Positions 32,234 through 33,175 of a stretch of 33,175 bases of DNA are shown piece after piece. Both the position numbers and the translations under genes were made by a program. The DNA is taken from positions 1 to 33,175 of the forward strand of contig JAGATP010000030.1 of assembly GCA_017621155.1 (NCBI GenBank), written 5' to 3'. Under the pieces are notes generated by a model that searched no databases, was not told where the DNA came from, and saw only the letters and a program-made list of their open reading frames with translations. This DNA is from Clostridia bacterium (lineage in GTDB: Bacteria; Bacillota; Clostridia; Christensenellales; Borkfalkiaceae). Each line of letters starts with the position of its first letter. Positions within the stretch are counted from its first letter, which is position 1.

Positions 32234-33046
32234 TGTTTTTTCCTCTTTTTTTTGAAAAACGGAAAAAATGATGTTGACGCAGGCGCAGATGATTCCGCCG
32301 ATGGGGAAAACAACCCATGCGATGTTCCAAAGGCTCCACAAAAAGCCGCAAAGAAGATAGATTGCGGTTGCCGTCAGCATGATGATGCCGGAGATCGCTT
32401 CGGGCAGATCTCTCCTGCGGTGTTTGCTTTTTCCCCCTTCGAATTTTTCGGCGAGCATTCCGTCCGAGACAAAAAAATAACAGGAAATCGCCACGACGAA
32501 GATGAGAATGCCGACGGGAAGGGTGGAAAAGACGCTCTGTTCAAGCTCTGCCTCCCGATCTACCCAGACACTGTAAAAGATCAGCATCCCGGCAACGGCG
32601 AGAATAATCGCAGCCACCGCGATTGCGGTGTGAAGGGAAGTCTTTTGCCACACTTTTTCCCGCTCCTCTTTGTCATAGAGATTTTTTCGGTCGGGGTTGT
32701 TCTTCTTATAGACCTCGAGGCGATTCCCGTACAGGATAAAGATGGCGACGGCGATTGCCACCAAAAGGAGAAGGAAGCAGACGCTCAAAATGGTATACAT
32801 TCCGTCCCCCAACACCGCGTCCACGCCGGCGATCGCGACGAGCACCGCCGCACCGAAGACGATGAGAAAGACCGCAAGCCCGAAGAGCTTGGAAACCTTT
32901 CCAAACAACGCGTCGCACTCCGCCTTCTTTGCCGCGTCGCTCTCCTTTTTCACCTCGCCGCGGATGAGTTCGTCCATGGTGCAGGAAAAGAGGTCGCAAA
33001 GGATGAGAATTTTATCCATTTCCGGATACCCTGCGCCCGTTTCCCA
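32216..33046 (-). pseudogene. XRE-family membrane regulator, 5'-truncated (DNA-binding domain lost)
   Basis: The reading frame resembles regulators with an N-terminal Cro/CI helix-turn-helix fused to membrane helices. Homology starts abruptly inside the end of that domain: WETGAGYPEMDKILILCDLFSCTMDELIRGE (first codon at 33046-33044), where intact relatives read ...VSKWETG..YPEMDKL. Codon 33052-33050, two codons upstream, is a TAA stop and the recognition helix is absent. The rest is intact: about six membrane helices (FGLAVFLIVFGAAVLVAIAG; IISGIIMLTATAIYLLCGFL-type) and a basic tail. An ATG at 33019 could still start a 267-residue protein, but it has no SD. The truncation point faces a recombinase gene 60 nt away, so insertion of a mobile element is the likely cause. 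Confidence 0.8.
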
Positions 33047-33059
33047 TAATTAAGGAAAC
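33039..33059. other. Candidate attachment-site junction
   Basis: The inverted repeat GTTTCC (33039-33044), N9, GGAAAC (33054-33059) is centred at about 33049, within a few bases of where regulator homology stops. Large serine recombinases use att sites with short dyad arms around a two-base core. This is a prediction; the exact core cannot be set from one junction. Confidence 0.45.
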
Positions 33060-33062
33060 ACA

Positions 33063-33093
33063 CTGCGGATTCCTCGGATTTTTGAATCCGCAG
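33063..33093 (-). terminator. Hairpin after the recombinase gene
   Basis: A 10-bp stem CTGCGGATTC / GAATCCGCAG with an 11-nt loop, 13 nt past the recombinase stop, followed on the minus strand by TGTGTTTCCTT. A probable terminator, or alternatively part of the att arm. Confidence 0.6.
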
Positions 33094-33106
33094 GTGTAAC
33101 ATTTAA

Positions 33107-33175
33107 TCAATCATCGATTTTCCCGACAAAGCGGTAGTAGATCTCGATCTTTTGGATTCTCTTGCCGTCCTTGTC
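33107..33175 (-). CDS. C-terminus of a probable large serine recombinase (cut by window edge)
   Basis: Only 22 codons are visible, ending GKRIQKIEIYYRFVGKIDD and a TGA stop at 33107. The ending 'IxIYYxFVGxID' is typical of the C-terminal tail (DUF4368-type) of clostridial large serine site-specific recombinases. These are encoded at the edge of integrative elements and prophages next to the attachment site. The position, 60 nt from a truncated chromosomal gene, fits that exactly. Recognition rests on a short segment, so confidence is moderate. Confidence 0.65.
   Translation of the reverse strand, partial: DKDGKRIQKIEIYYRFVGKIDD

Overview
The window looks like chromosomal DNA of a spore-forming member of the Clostridia (Firmicutes). 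The evidence is a SigK-type sporulation sigma factor with its hydrophobic pro-sequence, the McsA-McsB-ClpC arginine-phosphorylation and proteolysis genes, DUF421/DUF4363 membrane proteins, DegV, strong SD sequences (AAGGAGG type) and TTGACA/TATAAT promoters. A gut clostridial lineage such as Christensenellales would fit, but that is a guess. Almost every gene is on the minus strand; the exceptions are the DUF421-DUF4363 pair, the phosphohexomutase-transketolase pair and hsp20.

Layout. 1-2.1 kb: mcsA-mcsB-clpC (clpC runs off the left edge), with a strong vegetative promoter and no ctsR. 2.2-2.9 kb: sigK. 2.9-6.5 kb: a lipoprotein gene and a membrane-tethered GH3 glycosidase with circularly permuted domain order. 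6.7-11.9 kb: a tightly overlapped folate operon (folC-folE-folP-folBK) with a LytTR response regulator and an AgrC-like GHKL kinase at its 3' end. 12.1-13.15 kb: DUF421 and DUF4363. 13.3-15.2 kb: proS and a small membrane protein. 15.3-16.8 kb: cobalamin riboswitch, DUF4430 lipoprotein and ECF-transporter S component, probably a corrinoid uptake operon. 16.8-17.7 kb: degV. 17.9-21.5 kb: phosphohexomutase and transketolase. 21.7-22.7 kb: hsp20 and a Nudix hydrolase.

22.8-26.3 kb holds an ECF sigma factor, a membrane anti-sigma factor with an RsgI-like extracytoplasmic domain, and a lipoprotein carrying a second copy of that domain. The sigma gene and the lipoprotein gene are preceded by the same two-part motif at identical spacing (CCCAATAAAACGG-N10-CGTTGAA), so the module is probably autoregulated. 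26.4-29.4 kb: a DEDDh exonuclease, comF, and a large membrane glycosyltransferase-like gene interrupted by one in-frame TGA. 29.4-32.2 kb: a SERCA-type P-type ATPase behind a yybP-ykoY (Mn2+) riboswitch.

At the right edge an XRE-family regulator has lost its DNA-binding domain. The break lies 60 bases from the C-terminus of what looks like a large serine recombinase. A short dyad is centred on the break, so the window probably ends just inside an integrated mobile element. A 35-nt palindromic repeat occurs twice, after the phosphohexomutase gene and upstream of the ECF sigma operon. I found no tRNA, rRNA, CRISPR array or complete insertion sequence.
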